Position numbers and translations under genes: made by a program. Positions 35,886 to 44,592 of a stretch of DNA of 62,976 nt are shown one piece after another. Position 1 is the first letter of the stretch. Each line of letters opens with the position of its first letter. The notes beneath the pieces were generated by a model, which saw only the letters and a program-made list of their open reading frames with translations, was not told where the DNA came from and did not search any database. This DNA is from Calditrichota bacterium. Lineage in GTDB: Bacteria; Calditrichota; Calditrichia; RBG-13-44-9; J042. Where the stretch lies: the NCBI GenBank assembly GCA_013150955.1, contig JAADJD010000055.1:33677-96652 (forward strand), in the 5' to 3' direction.

Positions 35886-36129
35886 GTGCAATCCCCTGTA
35901 TCCCCTATCTTTCGAATTATTCCAATAGCTCTCCCCGGCCACCTGTTCAGGATTTTCATAGTGCATGAAAAACAAAATTTACACGTCCCACATTTAAGTT
36001 GCAAATTGAAGAAAAGATTCCCATCCCCTCTCCAATAGCCAGGGATCTTTAGCCGAACACGCTGATCCCAGATGATGCTCACAGCTATCCGGCATCTGAA
36101 GAGGGATGGTCAAAACCCGGGAGGGGATT

Positions 36130-36300
36130 TTAACCCAAATAATGCATTGAATCGCGAATCACGCGAATGAATCGAAAAATATCCACAAAATAGATAACAA
36201 ACCCCGGAACACATTTTCATCCAGATAGAATCCAGTGCATTTTATTTTTTATTGGTGTTAATTCGTGTAATTCGTAGGCTAATGCATAATCTGGGTTTAA
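36130..36300 (-). repeat. AT-rich dispersed element (family B), reverse copy
   Basis: The element begins AACCCAAATAATGCATTGAA and ends GGCTAATGCATAATCTGGG, with the core AACACATTTTCATCCAGATA and CAGTGCATTTTATTTTTTAT. It lies between rsmB and the radical SAM gene. The flanks 35886-36130 and 36300-36397 show no gene. Confidence 0.82.
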
Positions 36301-36397
36301 TGCATGTGGGATAATTTGGGGAATTCCCTGCTTCAGGCGACATTTCGAGCTACCGGTGAATTCTGGGTTCGCTTACCGCAGCGAGTGGGTTCCCGTT

Positions 36398-37810
36398 TTA
36401 CACCGGCCGCTTGCGCAATCGGGCGGCAAACGATCCATCCATGTCGTGCTTATGGGGAAAAGTCCTCACGTAATGCTGATTCCAGAGATAATCCACTGGC
36501 AACTCGCCCATCAGATTCTCCAGCTGAAATTCCGGATGTGTTTCCAGGAATTTTTCCACCACTACTTCATTTTCTTCGGGTTCAATCGTACAGGTGCTGT
36601 AAACGATGGCACCGCCAGGTTTACAGACCCTGGCAGCTGCATCCAGCATTTGCAATTGCAGCCGTTGCATATTTTCGATGTCCTCTGCACTCCGCTTCCA
36701 TTTTAAATCCACCCGCTTGTTCAGCACCCCAAAGCCAGTACAGGGTACGTCCAGTAGAATCTTGTCAAAAAGAAGGGTCATGGGTAGCTGGGTGGCATCT
36801 GCCTGAATATAGCGCGCAGTGGTAATCCCCCACCGCAACAGGTTATCTCGCAACATTTTAACCCGATTGAAATGCCGATCAATGGCAACCAGCAATCCCT
36901 GGTTTTGCATGCGTTCTCCAATGAAGCCAGCCTTGCCTCCGGGTGCTGCGCAGGCATCCAGTACAGTTTCGCCGGGTTGGGGATCCAGAATCATCACCGG
37001 CAGACCGGTGCTGACATCCTGAACCGACACCCACCCCTGGCGCAATAAATCCAGCTTCCGAAAGGCGGAAAAATCTTTAATCCACAAAAAATTGGGAAAA
37101 TCCGGGTGCTCTTCGTATTCCAGTCCGGCCTGTTCCAGCACCTGTTTAACCTGCTCCCTGTCCGTCTTCAGATGATTGACCCGAATGAATAATTTCGGGC
37201 GCTCATTGTTCTTTTCAATTAAATGGGTAACTTCATCCACTCCCCAGTACTCAATCCACCGCTGGAGCAACCACTTGGGATGCGAGTACTGCACCGCCAT
37301 TCGTTCCAACACGTCCAGCTGCATCTCCATATATTCCAGCTTTTTCTGCTGGCGAAGGTAATTGCGCAAGATGGCATTCACCAGATTGGCCGTTTTTTGA
37401 TTGAACTTCTGTTTGGCAATCTCCACTGCCTCGTTCAGCACCGCATATGGTGGGATTTTTTCCAGAAACATGAGCTGATATAGCGAAGAGCGAAGATTGT
37501 TCTTTACGTCCGGTATTAAATCTTCGAATTCCCCCACATAGAGTTGTCGCAGGAACCAGTCCAATCGGTAGCGCCAGCGCAAAACGCCGTACACCACCTC
37601 CGTGATCAGAGAACGATCTGCCTCTTCGAATTCATTCAGTTCCTTTTCCAGCAGTTTATCCGTAAATGCCTGACGCATTTCCACGCGATTCAGGATCTCA
37701 ATAATCTTGGCTCGCGCATTAATCTGCGACTGAATCGGTGGCCCCTCGGGCTTCTCCAGTTCGTCATCCGGGGTAATAGAATTGTTAAGGTTTAAATCTT
37801 TTGCATCCAT
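36398..37810 (-). CDS. rsmB: 16S rRNA (cytosine-967-C5)-methyltransferase RsmB
   Basis: SAM-dependent methyltransferase of 470 residues. It has an N-terminal NusB-like domain (about 30-160, RSLITEVVYGVLRWRYRLD and LNEAVEIAKQ) and a Rossmann catalytic domain with LDACAAPGGK, the two catalytic cysteines in VPCTGFG and YSTCTIEPEEN, and the family C-terminal G-S-F-x-A-R-L (DGSFAARLRK). A 30-residue acidic N-terminal extension (NNSITPDDELEKPEG) precedes the NusB-like part. The ATG at 37810 is preferred over an upstream ATG at 37861. Confidence 0.94.
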   Translation of the reverse strand: MDAKDLNLNNSITPDDELEKPEGPPIQSQINARAKIIEILNRVEMRQAFTDKLLEKELNEFEEADRSLITEVVYGVLRWRYRLDWFLRQLYVGEFEDLIPDVKNNLRSSLYQLMFLEKIPPYAVLNEAVEIAKQKFNQKTANLVNAILRNYLRQQKKLEYMEMQLDVLERMAVQYSHPKWLLQRWIEYWGVDEVTHLIEKNNERPKLFIRVNHLKTDREQVKQVLEQAGLEYEEHPDFPNFLWIKDFSAFRKLDLLRQGWVSVQDVSTGLPVMILDPQPGETVLDACAAPGGKAGFIGERMQNQGLLVAIDRHFNRVKMLRDNLLRWGITTARYIQADATQLPMTLLFDKILLDVPCTGFGVLNKRVDLKWKRSAEDIENMQRLQLQMLDAAARVCKPGGAIVYSTCTIEPEENEVVVEKFLETHPEFQLENLMGELPVDYLWNQHYVRTFPHKHDMDGSFAARLRKRPV

Positions 37811-37994
37811 TGTTCCCAATCCTGTTTTTTCATAGAAAATAAATTTAACACGCGTAAACAATCGAACCTAATAACAAATTGGAAAATTCCCCCATCCCCA
37901 TCCCTGTACATTGCGCCTCACCCGGTCTCGATCGATTACCGCAAGCATCCAGCGTCTTTCAAATCGTCGATTGTTTACGATCCTTCCGGTACCG

Positions 37995-38825
37995 TCAGGT
38001 ATTTTTTGTGGATGGCGAATAAGGTACCGGAATATACTGCACGGTTGGCATCCGATGCTGCGTGGGTTGCGGAAAGAGGTTCATGAACTGATAGATTTCC
38101 TCGGGAACATCGGTGGAAATAGGCAACCCAAACGAGCGGGCTTCTTCTGCGGTAATGGGATAATCGTGCGTCCAGTGCCCCCGGGACAGCAGATCTGCCA
38201 GTTCCTCGGCTTTTTTGGGATCCATTTTGTCACTCAAAATCTCTGTCACCGTTTTCTTGAGCTGTCGGATGGCCTTCTCGCTAATGTCCGCCATAATCAA
38301 CGTCTGGTCGTCCAGGTGCTCGGCCTTTTTCTTTTCCACCGTTGCCAGAATGGAAGCGGCGGGATACTGCCCCAGTTGAGGATCCACCGGGCCCAAAACG
38401 GCATTGGGATCCATCACAATCTCATCGGCGGCCAGGGCAATCAGTGTTCCACCGGACATAGCATAATGGGGCACAAAGACGGTAACCTTGGCGGGATGGC
38501 GTTTCAGGGCCATGGCAATTTGCTTGGCCGCCAGCACCAGTCCACCCGGTGTATGAATGATCAGGTCAATGGGGATCTTTGGATCGGTCAGTTTAATGGC
38601 GCGCAGGATTTCTTCCGAATCTTCGATGTTAATGTAGCGCATCACGGGAAATCCCAACAGACTCATGGTTTCCTGCCGATGGATCAGCGCAATCAGTCGG
38701 CTGCCACGCCTGGCTTCAATTTTTTGCATCAGTCGCAGGCGTGCCGAAACCAGCATCCGTTGCCGAATAATGGGTTGCAGCGCCGAAATCATAAAAAAGA
38801 GCCAGAAAATGTCCAGCATGCTCAT
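37995..38825 (-). CDS. SDH-family (ClpP-class) membrane-associated serine protease
   Basis: The 276-residue protein matches the serine dehydrogenase proteinase family, distant relatives of ClpP and SppA. It has an N-terminal hydrophobic helix (LDIFWLFFMISALQPI), a conserved RRGSRLIALIHRQET segment, IIHTPGGLVLAA, and the nucleophile-containing AMSGGTLIALAADEI with ADEIVMDPNAVLGPVDPQLG following. The C-terminal region includes THDYPIT and EEARSFGLP. Substrates are unknown; the helix places it at the inner membrane. The next gene, 40 bp upstream in the same direction, encodes a rhomboid protease, so the two may act together in membrane protein turnover. Confidence 0.88.
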   Translation of the reverse strand: MSMLDIFWLFFMISALQPIIRQRMLVSARLRLMQKIEARRGSRLIALIHRQETMSLLGFPVMRYINIEDSEEILRAIKLTDPKIPIDLIIHTPGGLVLAAKQIAMALKRHPAKVTVFVPHYAMSGGTLIALAADEIVMDPNAVLGPVDPQLGQYPAASILATVEKKKAEHLDDQTLIMADISEKAIRQLKKTVTEILSDKMDPKKAEELADLLSRGHWTHDYPITAEEARSFGLPISTDVPEEIYQFMNLFPQPTQHRMPTVQYIPVPYSPSTKNT

Positions 38826-38865
38826 CTCTATTATCCTCCATTTGATTCGTTCTCACAGCCACCCG

Positions 38866-39576
38866 TTACCAGGGGAAAAATTGATCGGGATACACGCGGG
38901 GCATTTTTTTTCTGGGCTTTTTGAAGAAAAAGACCAGCACCGCGCCCACCAGAAATCCGCCAAAATGCGCCCACCAGGCCACACCCCCACTTTGACTGAA
39001 CGCCAGCGATAATGTCCCCTGGAAGAATTGCAACAGTACCCAGAATCCCAGGAAAAAGAAGGCCGGTATCTCAATAATATCCACAAAAATAAAAATGGGT
39101 ACCAGCGTGATGACCCGCGCAAAGGGATACAGAATGAAGTAAGCTCCCATCACCCCGGCGATGGCACCGCTGGCACCAATGGTCGGAACGGTGGATGTGG
39201 GATTCAAATAAATGTGGAACAGACTGGCCCCAATGCCACTCAAAATGTAAAAAGCCAGATAGCGACCGTGTCCCATACGATCTTCCACATTATCGCCAAA
39301 AATCCATAAAAACCACATGTTTCCGATGATATGCAACCATCCCCCGTGAAGAAACATGGAGGTTAAAATGGGAAAGAAACGTTCCACAATGTTCCAGGGT
39401 TCGTGCTGGGCCAGCCAGAAATATTTTGCAGGGATCACCCCAAAGGTGTGCAAAAAGGCCTCAAGCTGCGGTCCCAGAGACACTTCGTACAAAAAAATGG
39501 CGCTGTTGATGATGATAAGGGCATAATTCACAACGGGAAACGTTCGGGATGGAATATTATCACGTAGGGGTATCAT
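38866..39576 (-). CDS. Rhomboid-family intramembrane serine protease
   Basis: The 236-residue polytopic protein starts with the family hallmark IPLRDNIPSRTFPVVNY. It has the helix-2 motif FLHGGWLHIIGNMWFLWIFG, the nucleophile GASGAIAGVMGAY (Ser near residue 133) and the catalytic His in WWAHFGGFLVG near the C-terminus. Both catalytic residues are present, so it should be active. It probably shares an operon with the SDH-type protease 40 bp downstream. Confidence 0.93.
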   Translation of the reverse strand: MIPLRDNIPSRTFPVVNYALIIINSAIFLYEVSLGPQLEAFLHTFGVIPAKYFWLAQHEPWNIVERFFPILTSMFLHGGWLHIIGNMWFLWIFGDNVEDRMGHGRYLAFYILSGIGASLFHIYLNPTSTVPTIGASGAIAGVMGAYFILYPFARVITLVPIFIFVDIIEIPAFFFLGFWVLLQFFQGTLSLAFSQSGGVAWWAHFGGFLVGAVLVFFFKKPRKKMPRVYPDQFFPW

Positions 39577-39717
39577 AACACGTCATTCCTCTGATCAAGT
39601 TCACTCCAAATTTATTTCATAAACCCAATCGTTTTCCAATCGTTCCCGGCCAATGATTTTTCTCCCGGCTCGTTCGCACGCGCATTCAATCTGCACAACG
39701 AATATATGGATATTTTT

Positions 39718-39856
39718 GTCCCAGATTATTCACGAATGACACGAATTATACATTGGATTATATCTGAATGAAAATGTGTTCCGGGATTTATTCGCTATTT
39801 TGTTTATATTTTTTAGATTCATCCGCGTCATTCGTGGTTTAAAGCATAATTTGGAT
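39718..39856 (+). repeat. AT-rich dispersed element (family B), forward copy, shortened
   Basis: A shortened forward copy (CCAGATTATTCACGAATG to ATTCGTGGTTTAAAGCATAA) ends at the stop codon of the universal stress protein gene, so its right end runs into the 3' end of the transcript. The left arm lacks part of the usual sequence. Confidence 0.75.
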
Positions 39857-40753
39857 TTATTTGGATTCGCGCTTAACGGTAAGTACCGGGCAGGTCGCCC
39901 AGCGGACAACTTTCTCCGTGGTGCTACCCAGCAGTAAATACTCCAATCCCGTTAATCCATGGGTGGCAATGACAATCAAATCCACCGAATGATTCCGGGC
40001 ATAGTCCACAATTTCCTTATGCGCCTTACCTTCGGTAACCACGTAATCCATGGTCAGCCCGTCCGAAACCACATCGGAGACAAACTCCTGCATATTTTCC
40101 ACGACGCGTTCTTTAAGTGTCTTGTCGATTTCAAAAATGGAAGAAACCCCGGCAGCATAAAAGGAGGGATGGATCTCCTGCTCAATCACGTGCAGAAAAA
40201 TTAGATGTGCATTGAAATTCTTTGCCAGGGAGCTGGCATATTCCACCGCCCTTCGGGAATGGACGGAAAAATCGACAGGCACCAGGATGTGATCGAATTC
40301 AATCTTATCCACATCCCGATGAATGGTCAACACCGGTACCGGGGACAGGCGCACGACTTTTTCGGCCACACTGCCCTGGATCAAATGTTTTAAACCGGTG
40401 CGCCCATGAGTCCCCATGATGACCAGATCAAACGGCTGCTCCTCCAGATATTCCAGAATGGCATCTGCGGCCGAAATGCCTCGCTGCACTTCCGACCGTA
40501 CATTGACCCCTCGATCGCTTACCCGGTGAAATTGTTTTTCAATCTCTTTATGAATTTTTTGTTCCTGTTTTTTAACGTACGCCTCCAGCTCCTGAACTTT
40601 TTCAATCTCATTCACATCTTCCTGAAACAAGGTAATGACGTGAAATAATGTGAGCTCGGATCCGTATAGTTCGCCAAATCGGATGGCATAATCCAGCGCC
40701 TTGCTGGAACAATCACTAAAATCTACCGGAACCAGGATGCGTTGGAAATTCAT
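39857..40753 (-). CDS. Tandem-domain universal stress protein (UspA family)
   Basis: The 298-residue cytoplasmic protein consists of two UspA domains (about 1-145 and 155-298). Each ends with the ATP-binding signature: GTHGRTGLKHLIQGSVAEKV in the first and ATHGLTGLEYLLLGSTTEKV in the second, so both are of the nucleotide-binding type. The second domain opens DHILVPVDFSVHSRR. A strong AAGGAGAA precedes the start. A possible promoter on the minus strand (TTGTTT, revcomp of 40815-40820, and TAATTT, revcomp of 40792-40797, 17 bp apart) lies just upstream. The gene stands alone. Confidence 0.93.
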   Translation of the reverse strand: MNFQRILVPVDFSDCSSKALDYAIRFGELYGSELTLFHVITLFQEDVNEIEKVQELEAYVKKQEQKIHKEIEKQFHRVSDRGVNVRSEVQRGISAADAILEYLEEQPFDLVIMGTHGRTGLKHLIQGSVAEKVVRLSPVPVLTIHRDVDKIEFDHILVPVDFSVHSRRAVEYASSLAKNFNAHLIFLHVIEQEIHPSFYAAGVSSIFEIDKTLKERVVENMQEFVSDVVSDGLTMDYVVTEGKAHKEIVDYARNHSVDLIVIATHGLTGLEYLLLGSTTEKVVRWATCPVLTVKRESK

Positions 40754-41124
40754 CGTGCTTCTCCTTCCGAATTTTTCATAGATATTTTACGAAATTAAAA
40801 TTTAAAAATGTTTTAAACAACCGTTTTTTATGAGGCAACGGGTAACATTTCGTTTTCTAAGGATTTGCGATAATGGGGTTCGATTTGCATTCATTCACCG
40901 CCAAAGGCAAAAACGAAACGGTCTTGAATATGTCCGCCGATCCGCCCCACAAAATGAACGGATCCTGATAAAAATCATGGATTTTCATGAAAGGAATGTC
41001 TAAAATATTTATAGTCTAAAATGAGTGCCATGCGGGATTGGCACCAGGGATCCGACAACACCGCACGGGAAAACGAACGTTCTCTGAAAAGGTGCGCATC
41101 CGGCGTGACTTTGTTCTTTTATTG

Positions 41125-41153
41125 TTGACAAAAATTCCAGTGAAGGTTAAAAT
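41125..41153 (+). promoter_or_regulatory. Strong sigma-70-type promoter of the HAO-like operon
   Basis: A consensus TTGACA at 41125-41130 and TAAAAT at 41148-41153 are separated by exactly 17 bp, 63 bp before the cytochrome ATG. This is the best -35 match in the window. The rest of the 463-bp gap from 40754 shows no gene; a near-repeat GTGCCAT...TTGGCACC near 41026-41044 forms a small inverted repeat that could be an operator. Confidence 0.65.
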
Positions 41154-41187
41154 TCAGACAAAAGCGTCTTAATTTAAGGATGTGACC

Positions 41188-41217
41188 ATGTTCATTCCAA
41201 AAAAAGGAGGCACATAA
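41188..41217 (+). promoter_or_regulatory. Nine-codon leader ORF overlapping the start of the HAO-like gene
   Basis: An ATG at 41188 with AAGGA seven bases upstream opens a nine-codon frame (MFIPKKGGT) that stops with TAA at 41215-41217. That stop shares its last base with the ATG of the cytochrome gene (TAATG). The AAA AAA GGA GGC codons of the leader are also the ribosome-binding site of the downstream gene. This arrangement fits translational coupling or a sensing leader, though a chance overlap is possible. Confidence 0.45.
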
Positions 41218-42464
41218 TGAAAACCCGATTCGCGGTACTGGTCAGCATCGGGGTATTTATGGTGAGCGTGGCAACCGCTGGTGCGGTGGACTGCGTGACC
41301 TGTCATAAGGACGTGACTCCCAAAATTGTAAGTGACTGGGAATTGAGTAAGCATTCGGAAAATGACATTGGATGTGCCGATTGTCATGGGGACAAGCATG
41401 TGGAGATGACCGATTACGAGAAGGCGGCCATCCCGACGCCGGAGACCTGTGGTGAATGCCATGAAGATCGGGTGGCCGAATTCAAACGTGGGAAACATGC
41501 GCTGGCCTGGGCAGCGATGAAGGCCATGCCCACGTTTCACTGGCAGCCCATGGAATTGACTGAGGGCATGAAGGGATGCGGTGGTTGCCACAAAATTGGC
41601 ATTAAAACCCCGGAGGAGATCAAAAAGCTGCGGACGGAAGGTTCGGGCTTTGGCATCGCCTCCTGCGATGCCTGTCATACCCGCCATCTGTTTTCGGTAA
41701 AAGAAGCCCGGCAACCTCAGGCCTGCCAGACCTGCCACATGGGCTTCGATCATCCCCAGTGGGAAATGTATTCCTCCTCCAAACACGGGGTACGTTTTCT
41801 GCTGAAGCAGAGTGGCGTTTTGCCGGAAGATGCCGCAGCGCCCACCTGCCAGACCTGCCATATGCAGGATGGCGATCACGAAGTGCGAACGGCCTGGGGA
41901 TTCCTTGCCGTCCGTCTGCCGCTGCCAGAGGATGAACAGTGGAAGCAGGATCAGGTGACCATCCTGAAGGCGCTGGGTGTGCTGGATCCAGAAGGAAATC
42001 CCACCCCGCGACTGGATGTGGTGAAGCAGGCCGATGTGGCACGATTGACGGAAGAGGCTTTTCAGAAAGAGCGGGAGAAAATGATTAAGGCCTGCAGCCA
42101 GTGCCATGCCACCCGATTCGCCAAGCGTGAACTGGAGAAAGGCGACCGTATGATCAAAGCGGCGGATCGGCTGCTGGCCGAGGCGATCAACATTGTGGCC
42201 GATCTGTACAAAGACGGCATTCTGAAGAAACCAGAAAATTACGCCTATGCGTATCCCGATTTGCTCACGTTCCACGATGCTCCCACTCCCATCGAACAGC
42301 GCCTGTTTGTGATGCATCTGAAACATCGCATGCGAACGTTTCAGGGGGCCTTTCATATGAATCCGGATTATTCCCTCTGGTATGGATGGAGTGAGATGGT
42401 ACGGGATCTGGCAGAAATTAAAGCCATGGCGCAGGAACTTCGGGAAAAGCACGCAAAGCAGTAG
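41217..42464 (+). CDS. Octaheme hydroxylamine oxidoreductase-like cytochrome c
   Basis: The 415-residue periplasmic protein has a signal peptide (about 1-23) and exactly eight CxxCH motifs: CVTCH (26-30), CADCH, CGECH, CGGCH, CDACH, two CQTCH and CSQCH. The heme-free C-terminal helical region contains YAYPDLLTFHDAPTPIEQ and NPDYSLWYGWSEM, characteristic of the HAO family. Eukaryote-like aerobic nitrifiers oxidise hydroxylamine with this fold; related enzymes in non-nitrifiers reduce nitrite or hydroxylamine. Which direction applies depends on the tyrosine cross-linked to the catalytic heme, which cannot be settled without alignment. The following NapH-like quinol dehydrogenase gene favours a reductive role. 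A perfect AAAAGGAGG precedes the ATG. Confidence 0.9.
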   Translation: MKTRFAVLVSIGVFMVSVATAGAVDCVTCHKDVTPKIVSDWELSKHSENDIGCADCHGDKHVEMTDYEKAAIPTPETCGECHEDRVAEFKRGKHALAWAAMKAMPTFHWQPMELTEGMKGCGGCHKIGIKTPEEIKKLRTEGSGFGIASCDACHTRHLFSVKEARQPQACQTCHMGFDHPQWEMYSSSKHGVRFLLKQSGVLPEDAAAPTCQTCHMQDGDHEVRTAWGFLAVRLPLPEDEQWKQDQVTILKALGVLDPEGNPTPRLDVVKQADVARLTEEAFQKEREKMIKACSQCHATRFAKRELEKGDRMIKAADRLLAEAINIVADLYKDGILKKPENYAYAYPDLLTFHDAPTPIEQRLFVMHLKHRMRTFQGAFHMNPDYSLWYGWSEMVRDLAEIKAMAQELREKHAKQ

Positions 42465-42475
42465 AAACGGGTTCG

Positions 42476-42509
42476 GGATGGTCGGCGGCGACTGGCCATC
42501 CCTTTTTTA
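42476..42509 (+). terminator. Rho-independent terminator between the HAO-like and NapH-like genes
   Basis: GGGATGG (42476-42482) pairs with CCATCCC (42497-42503), followed directly by TTTTTT. It lies 12 bp after the HAO-like stop and 38 bp before the next start. Partial readthrough would give more cytochrome than membrane partner. Confidence 0.75.
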
Positions 42510-42546
42510 AGGAACAGAATGTTACATTTTTCTCAAAGGATGGTCT

Positions 42547-43638
42547 ATGACATCACGCGAAACGGTGCAGGTGAATCATCCCCGGCAAACCATCGTGCCG
42601 GTCAGTGAACTGCAAAAGCCGCGGCGCAAAGTGCAGAAAGCCAGCGAGCCGTCCGTACAACCCTACCGGCGATGGGTGCAATGGGGATTTTTCCTTCTGG
42701 TGATCTGGATTGGCATCGAGTTTTTTATTTTTGTAACCCAGCTACAACAGGGGAAAACCCCCGCCGTTGACCGCCCACCCGGTGTGGAAGCGTTCCTTCC
42801 CCTCAGTGCATTGATTAGTTTGAAATACTGGATTCTAACCGGAGTCCTGAATAAAATCCATCCAGCCTCGGTGGTTCTGTTGCTATTTATTCTGGGCATT
42901 TCGCTGGTGTTAAAACGCAGCTTCTGCAGCTGGATTTGCCCGATCGGTTTTGTCTCCGAATGGCTATTCAATCTCCACAAAAAATTGTTCGATCGCCCGC
43001 GGTTCCTTCCCCGGTGGTTGGACTACCCCCTGCGATCGCTGAAATACCTGCTCCTGCTCTTCTTCCTCAAAGGCATTCTGGTGGATATGAATCTGGCTGC
43101 CCTGAAAGCCTTTATCTACAGCCCGTACAATCGGGTAGCCGATATCAAAATGCTCCTGTTCTTTACCAACATGTCGGAAACCACTTTCTGGACGCTGGTC
43201 ATCCTGGTATTATTATCCATCCTGACGCCTCACTTCTGGTGTCGTTTCCTCTGCCCATACGGAGCCCTTCTGGGAGTAATCAGCTGGCTCAGTCCGTTTA
43301 AAATTCATCGCAACACTGCCACCTGCGTGGACTGTGGAAAATGCAGCCGCGTTTGTCCAGCAAACATTCAGGTGCAGCGCCATCGGGTCGTTTTATCGGA
43401 CGAATGCCACACCTGCTTACAATGTGTGGATGCCTGCCCGGTGAAAGATGCGCTTTCGGTGTCCGTCACCACCAAAAAATTTCATTTAAACAAGAAACTT
43501 TATCCGGTCATCATCATAATAACATTCTTACTCTTCACAGGGGTGGCGCGGATAACCGGTTACTGGCAAAACGCCATTTCCCTGGAAGAGTATCAGTACC
43601 ATATTCAACATTTGCACGAACCCGAATATGGGCATTAA
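42547..43638 (+). CDS. NapH-like membrane iron-sulfur quinol dehydrogenase
   Basis: The 363-residue protein has a 42-residue soluble N-terminus, about four or five membrane helices, the two conserved CxxxCP motifs near helix ends (CSWICP at 127-132 and CRFLCP at 232-237) and two 4Fe-4S clusters (Cys260, 263, 266, 270 and Cys287, 290, 293, 297). This is the NapH/NosR-C-terminal/CcoG-type polyferredoxin layout that draws electrons from quinol. Placed after an octaheme HAO-like cytochrome it would pass quinol electrons to that enzyme. A short C-terminal helix and histidine-containing tail (YQYHIQHLHEPEYGH) follow the clusters. AAAGGA precedes the ATG. Confidence 0.9.
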   Translation: MTSRETVQVNHPRQTIVPVSELQKPRRKVQKASEPSVQPYRRWVQWGFFLLVIWIGIEFFIFVTQLQQGKTPAVDRPPGVEAFLPLSALISLKYWILTGVLNKIHPASVVLLLFILGISLVLKRSFCSWICPIGFVSEWLFNLHKKLFDRPRFLPRWLDYPLRSLKYLLLLFFLKGILVDMNLAALKAFIYSPYNRVADIKMLLFFTNMSETTFWTLVILVLLSILTPHFWCRFLCPYGALLGVISWLSPFKIHRNTATCVDCGKCSRVCPANIQVQRHRVVLSDECHTCLQCVDACPVKDALSVSVTTKKFHLNKKLYPVIIIITFLLFTGVARITGYWQNAISLEEYQYHIQHLHEPEYGH

Positions 43639-43655
43639 AATAGAGGATGATGCAT

Positions 43656-44447
43656 ATGCCGAAACGGTCTCAAAAATCCAGAATTCCCCTGCCCCGGGAA
43701 CATGGCGCGTGGGGCATTTTGATTGGTGCGTTTCTTTCCGTTCCTGCCTACACCAAAACCATTGCCATATCTCAGATCACATTTTTGCTGGCAATCTTGC
43801 TGTTGTTCATCTCCCGCGAACCGTTGCTGCAAATGATTCGCGGTAAATATCAACGGGATCTCTTTCTCTGGTTTTTACGATTTGCCGTGGCCGGTGCGGG
43901 TTTTCTGGCACTATCAGCCTACCTGGCTGGATTCCCGGAATTGATTGCCTACACGGCGCTGATGTCCCTGTTTTTCGTGTTCGAAATGGTGCTGGTGCGA
44001 CAGGGCAAGGCCATGTCTTTTCTGGCCCATCTGATTGGCACGATTGGATTAACCACGATTGCTCCGCTAACCCTATTAATCCACACCCGTAGCGTTCAAC
44101 CCACCGTCTGGTTCATCTGGTTTTTAAACATTCTGTTTTTTGTGAGCGGGATTCTGTTCGTTCGTTACGAAATTGCATTAAAGAGCCGATCTGCCCGCAA
44201 TCGTCAGGAAGCGCGGCGATACCGCATGGCCATGATTTTATATCATTTGCTGCTGCTGGTATTTTTTGCGGTGTTGATTTACGCAGACAACCTGGTAACC
44301 TCAACGATTTTCCTGTTTTTGCCGATCACCCTGCAGGGTTTCTGGGCAGTGATCAGTCAGCAGGCCATTTCCAATTTAAAACTGGTGGGCTGGTTGCAGG
44401 TGGGACAAACCCTCTTTTTTGTGTTTTTGATCGCCTGGCTAATTTAG
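43656..44447 (+). CDS. YwiC-like membrane protein
   Basis: The roughly 263-residue integral membrane protein has eight or so helices and the family signature LPREHGAWGILIGAF near its N-terminus. YwiC-like proteins have no proven function, but the Bacillus ywiC gene lies in the nitrate respiration region and relatives recur near denitrification genes. Here it follows the NapH-like gene by about 10-20 bp in the same direction, fitting the nitrogen-oxide theme. Several in-frame ATGs are possible (43647, 43650, 43656); the last has AGAGG at suitable spacing. A GC-rich hairpin (44501-44523) 53 bp past the stop may end the transcript. Confidence 0.85.
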   Translation: MPKRSQKSRIPLPREHGAWGILIGAFLSVPAYTKTIAISQITFLLAILLLFISREPLLQMIRGKYQRDLFLWFLRFAVAGAGFLALSAYLAGFPELIAYTALMSLFFVFEMVLVRQGKAMSFLAHLIGTIGLTTIAPLTLLIHTRSVQPTVWFIWFLNILFFVSGILFVRYEIALKSRSARNRQEARRYRMAMILYHLLLLVFFAVLIYADNLVTSTIFLFLPITLQGFWAVISQQAISNLKLVGWLQVGQTLFFVFLIAWLI

Positions 44448-44500
44448 CGTGGAAATGATTTCCGGAAAGGATTGTTGTTCCACCCGGAACGATTATTGAA

Positions 44501-44523
44501 CGCCCGGGGCGCCGCTCCGGGCG
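44501..44523 (+). terminator. Possible weak terminator after the YwiC-like gene
   Basis: CGCCCGG (44501-44507) pairs with CCGGGCG (44517-44523), followed by GATGTTGTTTT rather than a clean T run. The stem resembles one of the array palindromes (CCCGGGGC...), so it may instead be a stray repeat unit. Confidence 0.35.
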
Positions 44524-44531
44524 ATGTTGTT

Positions 44532-44592
44532 TTATTCCAGATTATGCATTCGATAACGAATGACACGAATGAACACAAAAAATAAAAATAAG
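44532..44592 (+). repeat. Half copy of family B element abutting array 2
   Basis: CCAGATTATGCATTCGATAA, then ACGAATGACACGAATGAACA and AAAAAATAAAAATAAG form the left arm of a forward family B element. The core and right end are absent; array 2 begins immediately after. Confidence 0.75.

Noticed and set aside
41020-41050. Sigma-54 promoter upstream of the HAO-like gene
   Set aside because: TGGCACC occurs near 41039 but no TTGC element follows at the required spacing; the TTGACA/TAAAAT promoter downstream is far better.
41169-42452. 427-codon open frame antisense to the HAO-like gene
   Set aside because: The plus-strand frame has a signal peptide, eight CxxCH motifs and strong signals for transcription and translation; the antisense frame shows no recognisable family.
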